From Dactylorhiza incarnata (Eukaryota; Streptophyta; Magnoliopsida; Asparagales; Orchidaceae): 64,000 nucleotides of DNA. The position numbers and the translations under genes were made by a program. The stretch is taken from assembly GCA_033032865.1 (NCBI GenBank), contig JAWHQI010000121.1:620001-684000 (forward strand). Reading direction: 5' to 3'. The notes under the pieces were generated by a model. It did no database searches. It was not told the origin of the DNA and saw only the letters and a program-made list of their open reading frames with translations. The first letter of the stretch is position 1; each line of letters starts with the position of its first letter. This document shows positions 21,618 through 33,316 of the stretch, piece after piece.

Positions 21618-23946
21618 TGTTGGGAATAGTGCCCTGCAATGTTCCTGATTTGAAGAAATGCTCAGCTCAATGATAAATGCAAGTTGTATTTAATGTCTCA
21701 TCTAGTTCATGCTTGCAGAGATGAGACAATATGTCCAGTACTTCAACACCCTGCCTAAGTATAATATCGTCGAAAAAGGCCGGACATATCGTCGACAAGT
21801 ACATGCACATCATTGAGATGATGGGCAAAGCAAAGAAGAATGTGTGTCTGTGTCGTCGAGAAGAATAGGCGATATCATCGACACAGTGTGCTTGTCGTTG
21901 AGATGATGGAAAAAGCATAGAAGAATCTGTGTATGTGTCGTCGAGAAGAATAGGAGATATCGTCGACAAAGTATGGTTATCGTCGTGATGATGAGCAAAG
22001 CAAGCGCTAAGACTTGGCGAGTTCGTCGAACGAAGAATGAAGTTCGTCGAACAAACTTGGCCAGTTCATCGAATGCTGAGACTTGGCGAGTTCGTCGAAC
22101 GCTGAGACTTGGTGAGTTCGTCGAACACTGAGACTTAGCGAGTTCGTCGAACGCTGAGACTTGGCAAGTCCATCAAACGAAGGATGCAGTTCGTCGAACG
22201 CAGAATGAAGATAGTCGAACGCAGAGACGGGACAGAAGAATGAAGTTTGTCGAACGCAGAATGCTGTTCGTCGAACGCAGAATGGAGTTCGTCGAACGCA
22301 GAGACGGGACAGAAGAATGAAGCACGTCGAACGCAGAATGCTGTTCGTCAAACGCATAATGAAGTTTGTCAAACGCAGAGAAGACATGAAGATATCAAAG
22401 GAAGGAATGTCATCGAGAAGATGCAGTATCGTCGACATCAACAAAGTAGCCTTGTCGTCAAGAAGAACAGACATCGTCGTGAAGAAGCCTTGTCGCTGAA
22501 AAGGCTAAGTTTGACTGATGGCGTTGGACATCGTCGTAAAGAAGGCGTGTCGTCGAGAAGACTGAAGAAGGACAACTGAAGACAAACAGTTGCTGAAGTA
22601 TAGTCTGTCGACATGATATCGCTCATGTCGTCGAGAGAACAATATTATTACGATAATAGTCTACAAGATAGAAGATCATGACGACACAGTAAGAGATAGC
22701 ATATCGTCGTATATACAGAAATGCCAGAATATGTCGTATCGTCGAGATACCAGCATCGGAGGCAAAAGCAAGAAAAATTGAAAGCCTACCAAAGTTCAAG
22801 GCATAGACAAAGTTCTATCGTCGAGATATTATCCATGTCATCGTAACAATGGAAATATCGTCGAGACAGATTCAAATGTTGCAGACACGCTGTCAGCATT
22901 TAATACTGTCGCATGATTGTCCAATCAGCGCATGCTCTTAAGGAATGGAGGTCTGACAGTAAAGGACATCACATGTGACCGTTATGCGGCTCATCCATCC
23001 TATAAAAGGGAACAGTGATGCCCTAAAAAATAGGGTCTCGAAATAGAGAAAAAGAACAAAAAAGAATTCCGCCTCTACACTTCAAAAGAACAGTACTTTC
23101 AGCGGAGAAGAAGAAGATCAAGTAGAGAATAAAAGTCAAGTGTTCTCTGAAGAATCAGTCATCTCCATCGACTGAAAAGAAGTCGTTCCTCATCAGGCTA
23201 AGAGAATATTGAAGAAGAACTGTGCGTTCAAGATCTGAATCAGAAATATCTTCTTCAACCTTAAGAAGCCGATCTTCATCAGGCTAAGTTGCTGATCCTC
23301 ATCCGGAAGAAGAAACAGTCTTCATCACTGTAATTTCTTGTAATGCTTGCAGGCCTATTTGTCTAGCTTCAGGGCTAGAGAGCTGTGAGTCTTGAGGGCC
23401 AGTGCAGTGGGCTTGCGGGTACAACACCGTCTATCTTGAGGGCTGGAGACCTCTGAGGCTTGAGGGTCAGGGCAGAGGCTAGACTTGTGGGTCTGAGCTA
23501 GGTAGGGCTTGAGGGCCTGATTGTCAAGCTTGAGGGCTTGAGACATGTGAGGCTTGAGGGCCAGGGCAAAGGCTAGGCTTGCGAGTCTGAGCTAGGTAGG
23601 GCTTGAGGGCCTGAGTGTCGAGCTTACGGGCTCGGGTGCAGTAGGGGCTTGCGGGCCTAGGTTGTAGGACTTGCGGGTCCGTGGTGTAAGGCTTGAGGGC
23701 CTGAAGATTTGGCGGAGTTTGCCGAGCCTAGCACACTGCTAGGTAGGCGCAGAGGGAAAGAGGACGACTCAAGACACCCGGTCTTGAGGAACCTCTATAT
23801 ATCTTTGTGTGCTTTTCTGTGTTGTGCTGTCTACTATATAGATCTATTAATCAGAAATCAAGAACACCTAAAAGGGGATAATATAATTTGAAAAACCTAT
23901 TCACCCCCTCCCCCTCTAAGTGATAAGTTGACACCTTATAAACAAG
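21618..23946 (+). repeat. Element C 3' LTR
   Basis: Closely similar to 14655-16946 with scattered substitutions and a few indels. It includes the palindrome array (22018-22380), TATAAAAG at 23001-23008 and the hairpin array (23343-23702). It ends near TTATAAACAAG and is followed by ACCTAT, the copy of the sequence before 14655. Confidence 0.92.
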
Positions 23947-24166
23947 ACCTATGATGTGTTCCAGACCTGTGTCCGCCACCCCGGGGTCATTCCGTGAAGA
24001 TTCACCAATTACACGCCCAGGTCACGGGCGTGACCCAGTGTTACGACCGCGACCCGCCACCAGCATCCAGATCAGCTTGCCACATAAATTAAAGTTACAG
24101 GCCCCTAGGTCACGGGCGTGACCCAGGGGCATGACATCCAGTCACAAGCATTGTAAGTTCCCCCCG

Positions 24167-24203
<37 letters not shown>

Positions 24204-25349
24204 CCGAAAGCTTCCCACGCGCTGTTTAAAATTACACGCCCCAGGTCACGGGCGTGACCTAGGGGCGTGACACACACATAACGCCTGCATTAAATCCAGA
24301 TGACGCTTATCCCGCGCCAGCTTCAGTCACTGCCCCTTAGTCACGGGCGTGTAACATCAAATTTTCAGGTATTTAAAGGGAGCTTCTCCAGATGATCAGG
24401 GATGAATTTGTGGAGTTCTAGCTTTAGTTTATGCACTATTTTCTCATTTTCAAGCTCTTGTACTTCTCTTTCTTCTTAACTTGTATTTCATGTCAACAGC
24501 TTGTAACTTTCAATTCCTTAGTTGTAATTCTCAATTGCAATTCAAAAATAGTCTTTTTAGGATTTCAGTCTCTTCTTATTTTATGATGAACTTCCCTACT
24601 TTTGTTAATTCCTCCATCTCTATGAGCATCTAAATTTCTATTAGTACTCAACCGAGATGATCCAAGGAAAATATAATTTATGATTTTATTTATACCTTCT
24701 CTTTCTCTTCCTTAGAACGCTTAAGATTTATCCTTGAACTTTATTGGATTGAGATTATATTTTTGATATATAATTCTCATTCTTGTTTTCGTAGTCTAAT
24801 AACCGAATGGTTCTAAATTCGAATCGATCATTTCAAGGATAAAGAGAGTTGAATGCACTTCTCGAGAGAGGATGACATAAATCTCCCTCATTGGAGTCAA
24901 ATCCAATAGAGAGGTTCACTACGATAAAATGAGTTTCAGGGGTTTTGATTCTCGAGCGAAAGTTTGATTGATCAACCTAAACTCAGCTGAGCGTATCCTC
25001 GAGAGAGGAACGTTTATAATTCAGGAACCTCCACGGTCAAGTAATTTCTTTAAGAGAATTAGAAGTTTTATTTCCATATATTTATTTTCTGAGGTGATTC
25101 AAGGTTGAGTACTAATCTTTTAACTAATAGTTTTAAAATAAGTTATCTCTCTTTCTTGCAATAACCAACCCCAAGTTTTAATTGATAAGATAATAGAGAT
25201 TTTTCCAAAGTAAAAATATTCAACTAGCCCGAATTTAATACGACCTTGGTTTTATTAACCTATACTACTTCCGATACGGTACACTTGTCGTCATCGTTTG
25301 CATATTTGACACCTTTATTTATATTTTTATTTTCTATTCATTCCACATT

Positions 25350-27510
25350 TGTTGTTCATGGAACGTTCACATAGAGGGGGGGTGTTAGGTGATCTCGCTT
25401 CGTTTCAGAATATTAGCGCGATTTATGACTATTCAAGCAGAGCACACAAGTATTGCACAAGAAAATCACAGCAGACGACACAAGATCTATAGAGGTTCCT
25501 CAAGACCAGGTGTCTTGAGTAGTCCTGTGTCCCTCTGCGCCTACCTAGCATTGTGCTAGGCTCGACAAACTCCGCCAATGCTTCAGTCCCGCAAGCCTTA
25601 CAACACGTACCCGCAAGTCCTATATCCTAAGCCCGCAACCCCCTATTGCACCCGATCATGCAAGCTCGACACTCGGGCCCTCAAGCCCTACACAACACAG
25701 ACCCGCAAGTCATGTGCCTACAGCCTAGGACCGCAAGCCCTTACTGCACCCAAGCCCTCAAGCTCGACAAATTCGGACCCGCAAGTCCACTTCCCTGGCT
25801 CTCAAGCCTCACAGCTCTCCAACCCTCAAACTAGACACAATCAGACCCGCAAGTCCACTGCCTGGCCCTCAAGCCTCACTGCTCTCCAGCCCTCAAGCTA
25901 GACACTTAGATCTGAAAGTAGATCTTACAGGTTTGGCCCTCAAGACTTACAACAATAAAAGTTTGAAATAAAACTCTGCCTAATGAAGAACGAAAACTTG
26001 AGGTTGAAGAAGATGTTTCTGATTCAGATCTTGAAAGCACAGTTCTTCTAAAATCTCTTCTCTTAGCCTGATGAGGAACGACTTCTTATCAGCCGATCAA
26101 ACGACTGATTCTTGCGAGAACACTTTCTGAGAATTCTTGTTTTTCTCTTTCTTTCTTTACGCCGTTGTTACTGTTCTATTTGCTGCATGCGTAAGTTCTT
26201 TCTGATTGATCATCGCTTTAGGGCAACCCCTTGTCTCATTTATAAGACTGCGAGGCCTCCCAATGGTCTCCTGAAAAAGTTCCTTAAGTGTCAAATGCCC
26301 CATTCATTAAGAGCGCGCTCTGATTGGATAATCAAGCGGCGGCATTAAATGCAGACTGCGCGTCCGCAACATTTGAATTCCGTCTCGACGATATTTCCAG
26401 CTTTATGCCGATACAGACAGCGTCTCGACGATATTTCCAGCTTCATGACGATACAGACAGCAATACGATGATATGGATAATATCTCGACGACAGGACTTT
26501 GTCGATACCTTAGACCTTGGTGGATCTTTAGGTCTTCTTGCTTCTGCCTCTGATGATGATATCTCGTCGATACGAGATATCCTAGCGTTTCTGCATATAC
26601 AACGATATGTTATCTATGACTGTGTCGTCGTGATCTTCTTTCTTGCAGACGGTTGTCATAATCACTTTGTTCTTTCGATGACATGATCGATATCATGTCG
26701 ACAAACATTGCTTTAGCAACTGCTTGTCTTCAACTGTCCTTCTTTAGTCTTCTCGACGTCATGCCTTCTTTATGACGATGTCCAACGCCATCAGTCACAC
26801 TTAGCCTTTTCAGCGACAAGGCTTCTTCATGACGATATCTGTTCTTCTTTGGCTTTATCGACGATACAGTTTCTTGTCAACGATATCATCGACACTGATC
26901 TTCCCTTTGCCTTTTCAACGACAAGGCTACTTTGATGATGTCGATGATACTGCATCTTCTCGACGACAAGGCTACTTTGATGATGTCGACGATACTGCAT
27001 CTTCTCGATGACATTCCTTCCTTTGATATCTTCATGTCTTCTCTGCGTTCGACAAACTTCATTCTTCGTTCGACGAGCTCTGCGTTTGACGAACTTCATT
27101 CTTCGTTCGACGAGCTCTACGTTCGACGAACTTCATTCTTCGTTCGACGAACTTCATTCTTCGTTCGACGAACTCTCCAAGTCTCGTCATTTGCTTATGT
27201 CCCGTTTCTGCATTCAATGAACTTCATTCTTCGTTTGACGAACTCACCAAGTCTCGGCGTTTTCTTCTGTCCCGTCTCTACGTTCGACGAACTTCATTCT
27301 TCGTTCGACGAACTCGCAAAGTCTCAGTGTTTTCTTTGCTCATCATCATGACGACAAGCATACTTTGTCGACGATATCTCCTATTCTTCTCGACGACATT
27401 CCTTTAACTTCCTGAGATTATGAGCTAGAGAAGTGATCAAATATAAAGTGAAGTTTTCTTGACTTGGTGACTTCTTCAAATCAGGAATCATGTGGGCAAG
27501 ATTCCCAATA
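25350..27510 (-). repeat. Element E 3' LTR
   Basis: 2,161 bp. On the plus strand it begins TGTTGTTCATGG and ends CCCAATA (CCCAACA in the other LTR, so one end base has mutated). On the element's strand the order is TTCGACGAA array (27340-27040), TATA (about 26246-26239) and hairpin array (25905-25580), the same as in element C. Confidence 0.92.
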
Positions 27511-27915
27511 ATCTCCCCCTATTTGAAGAAGTCAAAATCTCAATTCAAGACTACTTTCACTTAACAATAAATGTTATAATCTTAAATGGAAGGCATGAGC
27601 ATTTGAGCATTTAAGATTTTACTTATCTTTTGCTGAACTTATGAGTACATCAAGCATGTAGCTCCCCCTTGATTTGATGTCTCTTCTTTTGTGGCTCCCC
27701 CTAATCCTTTTCTCTCCCTATCTTTGAGGTCTTCTCGAGCATCTTGTCTTGAACATATTGATGCCATTTCTCCCCCTTTCTGACTTTTCTCATGCAGCTC
27801 TCCTTTAGGTAGACAATAGTCCAAGCTCCCCCTTGCTCAGTCATAGTTCATCCTAATCCTGAGAGATTTTCTAACCAATCATCTAGAAAGGGATTAGTGA
27901 AGAATCAGTTAAGGA
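27511..27915 (-). other. Element E 3' spacer with polypurine tract
   Basis: The polypurine tract reads AATAGGGGGAGAT on the minus strand (27511-27523), next to the 3' LTR. The rest has several AGGGGGAGC/AAGGGGGAGCT motifs on the minus strand and no supported gene. The accessory ORF found in B, C, F and G is absent here. Confidence 0.7.
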
Positions 27916-30900
27916 CTAACCTAAGTTTAACATCCCCAATTGGAATTTGAAGAAGTTAAACTTAGCTTCATCTAGGGGCTTTGTAAATATATCAACCACT
28001 TGTTTGTCTGTTGGGACAAACTTAAGGGTGATATCTTCATTTTCTACATGCTCCCTGATGAAGTGATACCTGATCTCAATATACTTAGTCCTGCTGTGAG
28101 AGACAGGGTTCTTAGCAATTGAGATTGCACTTGAAGAGTCACAAAACAGGGGTGTTTTGGTCATCTTTAGATTCTAGTCTTCAGGTTGATGCTAAATCCA
28201 TAGTAGTTGGGCACAGCATCTCCCAGCAGAGATATACTCTGATTCTGCTATTGAGATTGCTACACTGGTCTGCTTCTTACTGCTCCAAGAGATTAGTCTT
28301 CCACCAAGGAATTGACATGTCCCTGAGGTACTCTTCCTATCTTTCTTGCACCCTGCATAATATGCATCTGAGTAGCGAGTCAGTTCACATCCATTGTTCC
28401 TAGGGTACCATAGGCCAAGATTTGATGTACCCTTTAGGTATCTTAAGATTCACTTGACAGAGACATGATGAGATTCCTTAGGATTCACCTAATATCTAGC
28501 ACAGACACATGTAGCAAACATTATGTCAGGCCTACTTGCAGTTAGATAAAGCAAAGATCCAATCATGCATTTGTACTTGGTTTCATCAAAGGGTATGTCC
28601 TTCTCATCCTTGTCCAGATACACATTGGTTCCCATTGGAGTCTTCATTGAAGAAGCACTCTCCAATCCAAATTTCTTAACTAGCTCCCTACTGAATTTGG
28701 TCTGGGAGATGAAAATACCATCTTCAGATTGTTTCACTTGGAGACCTAGGAAGTATTTGAGATCACCCATACTGTTCATCTCAAACTTTCCCTGCATCAA
28801 GTTGGCAAACGTTTTGCAGAGATTGTTATATGTAGAGCCAAAGATGATGTCATCCACATAGATCTGCACTAGCAAGATCTTGCCCTTTACTTCCCTTAGG
28901 AACAATATCTTATCAATCTTTCCCCTTGAGAATTTGTTCTCAATTAAAAAGCTTGACAGAGTCTCATACCAGGCCCTAGGTGCCTGTTTTAAGCCATAAA
29001 GTGCTTTTCTAAGAAAGTAAACATAATCAGGGTGAGTGGGGTCTACAAAACCTGAGGACTGCTCTACATATACCTCCTCTTTGAGGTCACCATTTAGGAA
29101 GGCGAACTTCACATCCATATGGTAGACCTTGAAACCTTGGTAGGCTGCATAGGCCATAAACAGTCTTATTGCTTCCAGTCTGGCTACTGGAGCAAATGTC
29201 TGATCAAAATCTATCCCTTCCTCTTGTCTGTAGCCTTTTGCCACTAGCCTTGCTTTATTCTTGGTGATGATTCCATTTTCATCCAATTTGTTTATGTAGA
29301 CCCATTTAGTTCCTATGATGTTCTGTCCTTGGGGTCTTGGAACCAGTTTCCAAACTTTGCATCTCTTAAATTGGTTCAGTTCCTCCTGCATTGCTGCAAT
29401 CCAAAATGGATCCTGATTTGCTTCCTCAAATTTCTTGGGTTCAATTTGAGATTGAATACTCAGGTACAATGCTTCATTTGCAGCTCTACTCCTTGTCAGC
29501 ACACCTTGGTTGACAACTCCTATAATTTGCTCCTGAGGATGATCTCTTACTTGTCTCAAGGTGGCTGGCAGTATTCTAGGGATTTCTTCAGTTGCAAGTC
29601 TTTCAGGTTGGACTTCTTCTGATGTTTCCGTGTCTTCCACAGCATCTGTTTCAAACTCAACATCTATTGATTGATCTTTACTTTTAGCTGAGGTTTCAGC
29701 TTGGTCATCAATGCATAATTTTTCCATCTTCTCATCAGTACCTACATTCACTAGAGAACTAGAACAGCCTATGTGAATGATGCTGGTCTCATCAAATAAA
29801 ACATGTACAAATTCTTCCACTGTTTGGGTATTGATGTTGTACACTCTATAGGCCTTGCTATGAGAGCTGTAGCCAACAAAAATACCCTCACTGCTTTTCT
29901 TAGCAAACTTGGTTAGTTTGGATTTCTCATTATTAAGGACATAACATTTACTACCAAAAATCCTAAAGTAGGATAGGGTTGGTTTTCTGCCCTTCATTAA
30001 CTCATAGGGAGTTTTCTTGTGTTCTTTGATGATTGAAGCCCTAATTATCACATGACAAGCAGTGTTGACAGCCTCTGCCCAGAAGTATTCTGGTAGAGAG
30101 GAGTCACTTAACATTGTCCTACTTGCCTCTATCAAGGTTCTATTCTTCCTTTCAGCCACCCGATTCTGTTGAGGAGTTCTGGGTGAGGAAAATTCTTGGG
30201 AGATACCTAGTTCTTGGAAGAATTCTGTCATGGCCCCTGACTGAAATTATGTCCCATGGTCACTTCTGAGTTTGACCACGGTACAGTCCATCTCATTCTG
30301 GATCTGCCTGACAAAATTTCTCAAGATATCTAGGGTATCTTATTTCTTTTTGAGGAAGAATACCCAAGTGAACCTTGAGTAATCATCAACAACTACAAGG
30401 GTGTACGCCTTCCCTCCTAAGCAATGAACTGACATAGGACCAAACAAATTAGGATGCAGTAAAAATAAGCACTTAGAGGACTCTTTGTTAGATATGCTTT
30501 TAAAGCTGGTCCTAGTCTGCTTTCCAAGTTGGCAAGCTTGACAAGGACCATCTTTGATGCACTTAATATTAGGTCCATTCCTAACTAGGTCTTGTGAGAA
30601 AAGCTTGCTTATTGTCTTATAGTTGATGTGTGCAAGTCTCTTGTGCCATTGTACACATAGAGCCTCTTTATCATCAGCCATAAGACATATAGGCTTGGAA
30701 GAATTTGTATTAAGAAAGTTCAAGTAGTAAATATTGCCACTCCGAGTGCCAGTTAAGGTAGCCTCAGAATCTAAGGACTTCTTAATTAGGCACTTATCCT
30801 TGTGGAAAGTAATAACAAAGACTAAGTCACAAAGTTGACTTATGCTTATGAGATTGTGTTTCAAACCCTCCACATAAGCAACCTTTGTGATATTAACTAA

Positions 30901-31083
30901 CCCATTAGAGATGTTGCCATAACCTCTAGTCACTCCCTTTTCAGAACTTCCAAAGATAACGGTTGGTCCATTCTGCATAGGGAAGAACTCTCTTAAGTGC
31001 TTTATGACTCCAGTCATGTGCCTGGAGCAGCCACTGTCCAAATACCAAATTGGAGATTGGTTGGCATTTGGACATACCTGCAA
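27916..31083 (-). pseudogene. pol: Element E pol: protease, integrase, reverse transcriptase, RNase H
   Basis: A single minus-strand frame. Protease at 31060-30800 (IWYLDSGCSRHMTG). GAG-pre-integrase at 30650-30530 (WHKRLAH, CQACQLGKQ). Integrase core from 30420 (DDYSRFTWVFF; then [19 protein letters not shown]). Reverse transcriptase about 29370-28560 with [15 protein letters not shown] and the catalytic YVDD box in [14 protein letters not shown]. RNase H 28490-27916 with FCDSSSAISIAKNP and KYIEIRYHFIREHV. It is interrupted by in-frame stops (near 30338, 30241, 28488 and in 28165-28200) and no clear frameshift. It would have copied and integrated the element's cDNA inside the particle. Confidence 0.92.
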
Positions 31084-31086
31084 AAC

Positions 31087-33262
31087 AAATCACTTCCCCT
31101 TAGGTACCCAATATGGATTGGGTCCTTGGTTTCTCTTAGGGTGATATAAAGGAACAACAAACCTCTGAGGGTTCTGCACTCTCTTTGCATTGAGCCCTGT
31201 TAGGTTGAACCAATAGTCCAAAGCAAAGTAGCCTACTTTCCCACAGCACCAGCATTCATATCTGTTATATCTTCTCTTCTGCTTCATCATCTGAATAGGG
31301 TGGCAGTGCCGATGAGCAGGAGAGATGGCTTCTTGCCTAATAGATCTTGGGTGAACCTCATATGTGTGAGTCTGGGGAGGAATTGGTCTCACCACATTTT
31401 GGTTCACCTTCTTGGGAACAGGCTTTATAGGAACAGCCTTTTCCCTGCCCTTGACTGATGTTGCTGCAGGTTTGTGGGCTAAAGGACTTGACACCAGCAC
31501 CTTCTTATAGGAAGGTCTAGCTTCAGAATCTATGCCTGTAACTATCTTCTGATTGAAACCGATACCAGCTCTGAACTGTCCAGAGAAGGTGTCAATGATG
31601 GGCAGGATAGTTTTGGGCATAGAGAAGCTGGATGCAAGTTTCTTCTCAGCCTACACAATTTCCTTAAGGTCCTTGATGACCTTGTTCTTCTGTCCTAATT
31701 CAACATTCTTAAGCCTTATGGCTTCCTTGAATTTGTCCACTTCTTTGCTCATAGCAGCCAGCTTCTCAACTGTCTCCTGGAGCTTAGATTGAACAGGCTT
31801 TAAGGAATCTAACTCCTTGGTCTGGACTTTGAGGAGTTTCTTACAGCTTTTGAAAGCTTTCCACAAGGCTTTATATTGCCTTATCAGTTCAGACTCAACC
31901 TCATATTTGGATCTTGAGGCTGTGCTGTTGGTAGCAGACATACCCTCATCATCATGCAAGGAATCTGTTGCTGATTCGGAATCAGAGTCAGATAGAGAAG
32001 TTTTGTTAGTTACCTTCCCAGGAAAGATGTCATCCTGGTTGTCTTCACCGATGGACATCAAGCCAATGAGTGCATCTTCCTCAGTAATAGAGGAGCTTGA
32101 GTCAGAATCACTCAGTGTTCTAATCTTCTTGGCCATGAATCCTTTTTCAGATTTCCTCTTGCTCCTTGAGCTTCTTCTTTCTTCATGGTTCCTCGACTCC
32201 TTCATAGAAGGGCAGTCAGCATCCATGTGACCTGTCTTGCTGCAGGAATAGCAAATAATATTATTTAAATCATATTTACCAGGGTTAGATCTGTACCTTT
32301 CCTCCCTGGGGGCTCTGGATCTGTCATGATAATCTGATCTTCTGGAGCTTGAGGAGGGATTTCTGTGATTGTCCCTCCTCCTTCTGTGTAACAGCCTCTT
32401 GAACTATTTTGAGAGAAGGGCCACCTCTCTGTCAGTATCATCAGAGTCTGAAGAGCTGGCATCTGATTCTTCACTGCTCTCAGATCTGTTCTGAGTTACA
32501 GAGGTCTTGCTCTTGGATCTTCTCGTGCTCTCAGCTTTTAGAGCCACAGATCTATCTCTTGAGCTCCCCTTTGAGCTTTCTTCTTCAGCCTTCCTGGTGT
32601 TGAGCTGAAGTTCATGGGACGAAAACTTCCCATACAGGTTTTTGGGCTCCATGATGCCCAGCTGACCCATCTCTCTGATGACACAGATTTTGATGTCCCA
32701 TTCCTTTGTGTGGGATCAAAGAAACTTGTCATTAAAATCAGAGTTGGTGAACTCTCTTTCATAGTTTCTTAGTCCATTCACTATCTTGAAGAATCTCTCA
32801 TAACAGTTAGAGATTGTTTCATTCTTGCCTTGCTTGAAGGCCTCATACTCCTGGTTGAGAAGGAATTTCCTATCATCCCCTACCTCTTCAGTACCCTCCA
32901 TGTACATGATCAGGGAGTCCACATCTCCTTGGACGTTTTGTAGTGCATCAGATTCTGGAGGGTAGAGTCATCTATGGCACTCACAATGACATTTTGGGCC
33001 CTCTTATCTAGGCCTGCCAAGGCTAGCTCGTCCTTAGTCATGTCCTCATATTTCATTATCACCTTGTTGGATCAATGGTGGAAGCAGTTGTAGGGATAAA
33101 GGGACCATGTTGGACTGTTAAGTAGATTCTTGGATCAGCCGCCTCCATGAAAAGCCTTACCCTTTCCTTCCGGATGGGAAAGTTCTCCTTTGTGCAGATT
33201 GGGAGTTTTATGGATCTCATCTCCCGATTCTGATCTCCACCAGCCATAGCGAGTCGTTCCAC
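31087..33262 (-). pseudogene. gag: Element E gag
   Basis: Starts MAGGDQNREMRSIKLPICTK near 33247. The first 65 or so codons are in one frame, then a frame change near 33060 leads into the pol frame. Visible parts: KERVRLFMEAADPRIYL, the capsid segment (YERFFKIVNGLRNYEREF, 32840-32770), an intact knuckle CYSCSKTGHMDADC (about 32250-32210), SMPKTILPIIDTFSG, and a C-terminal knuckle CWCCGKVGYF with His changed to Tyr (about 31250). Stops lie at 32716, 32404 and 31651. It ends with a TGA just before the pol start, so Gag and Pol share a frame separated by one stop. Confidence 0.88.
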
Positions 33263-33302
33263 GATCTAGATCAGACAGTTAAGTCTTCTTTTGATCAACC
33301 TC

Positions 33303-33314
33303 CCTCTGATACCA
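33303..33314 (-). promoter_or_regulatory. Primer binding site of element E
   Basis: CCTCTGATACCA on the plus strand, that is TGGTATCAGAGG on the element's strand, one base off the tRNA-iMet site. It lies two bases inside the 5' LTR boundary at 33317. Confidence 0.85.
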
Positions 33315-33316
33315 CT

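Larger units (their letters stand above)
14655..23946 (+). mobile_element. Element C: copia-type element with gag and accessory ORF but no pol
   Basis: About 9.3 kb with long LTRs and an ACCTAT duplication at both ends (14649-14654 and 23947-23952). Internally it has a degenerate primer site, a reduced gag (17026-18675), a promoter-like block and a broken accessory ORF (19277-21399). No protease, integrase, RT or RNase H segment is visible between 18676 and 19277. Its LTRs share the hairpin array and TTCGTCGAAC array with element E, so E or a relative could have supplied Pol. Confidence 0.9.
14431..25311 (+). mobile_element. Element D: gypsy-like LTR, interrupted by element C
   Basis: Starts TGTTTGATGAGTAG right after a G-rich polypurine tract and is split at 14654/23947 by element C. 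It resumes through repeats of the type CACGCCC...GGGCGTG, an AT-rich segment and GATACGGTACACTTGTCGTC. That last string resembles the ends of some plant Ty3/gypsy LTRs. The right end (GACA at about 25311) is a guess. No gypsy protein domain is present in the window, so superfamily assignment is tentative. It would be the 3' LTR of a plus-strand element whose body was at or left of 12904-14430. Confidence 0.5.

Noticed and set aside
25578..25901. Pro/Ser/Lys-rich plus-strand frames over the E LTR (also 33523-33864).
   Set aside because: Antisense translation of the hairpin array; lies within an LTR.
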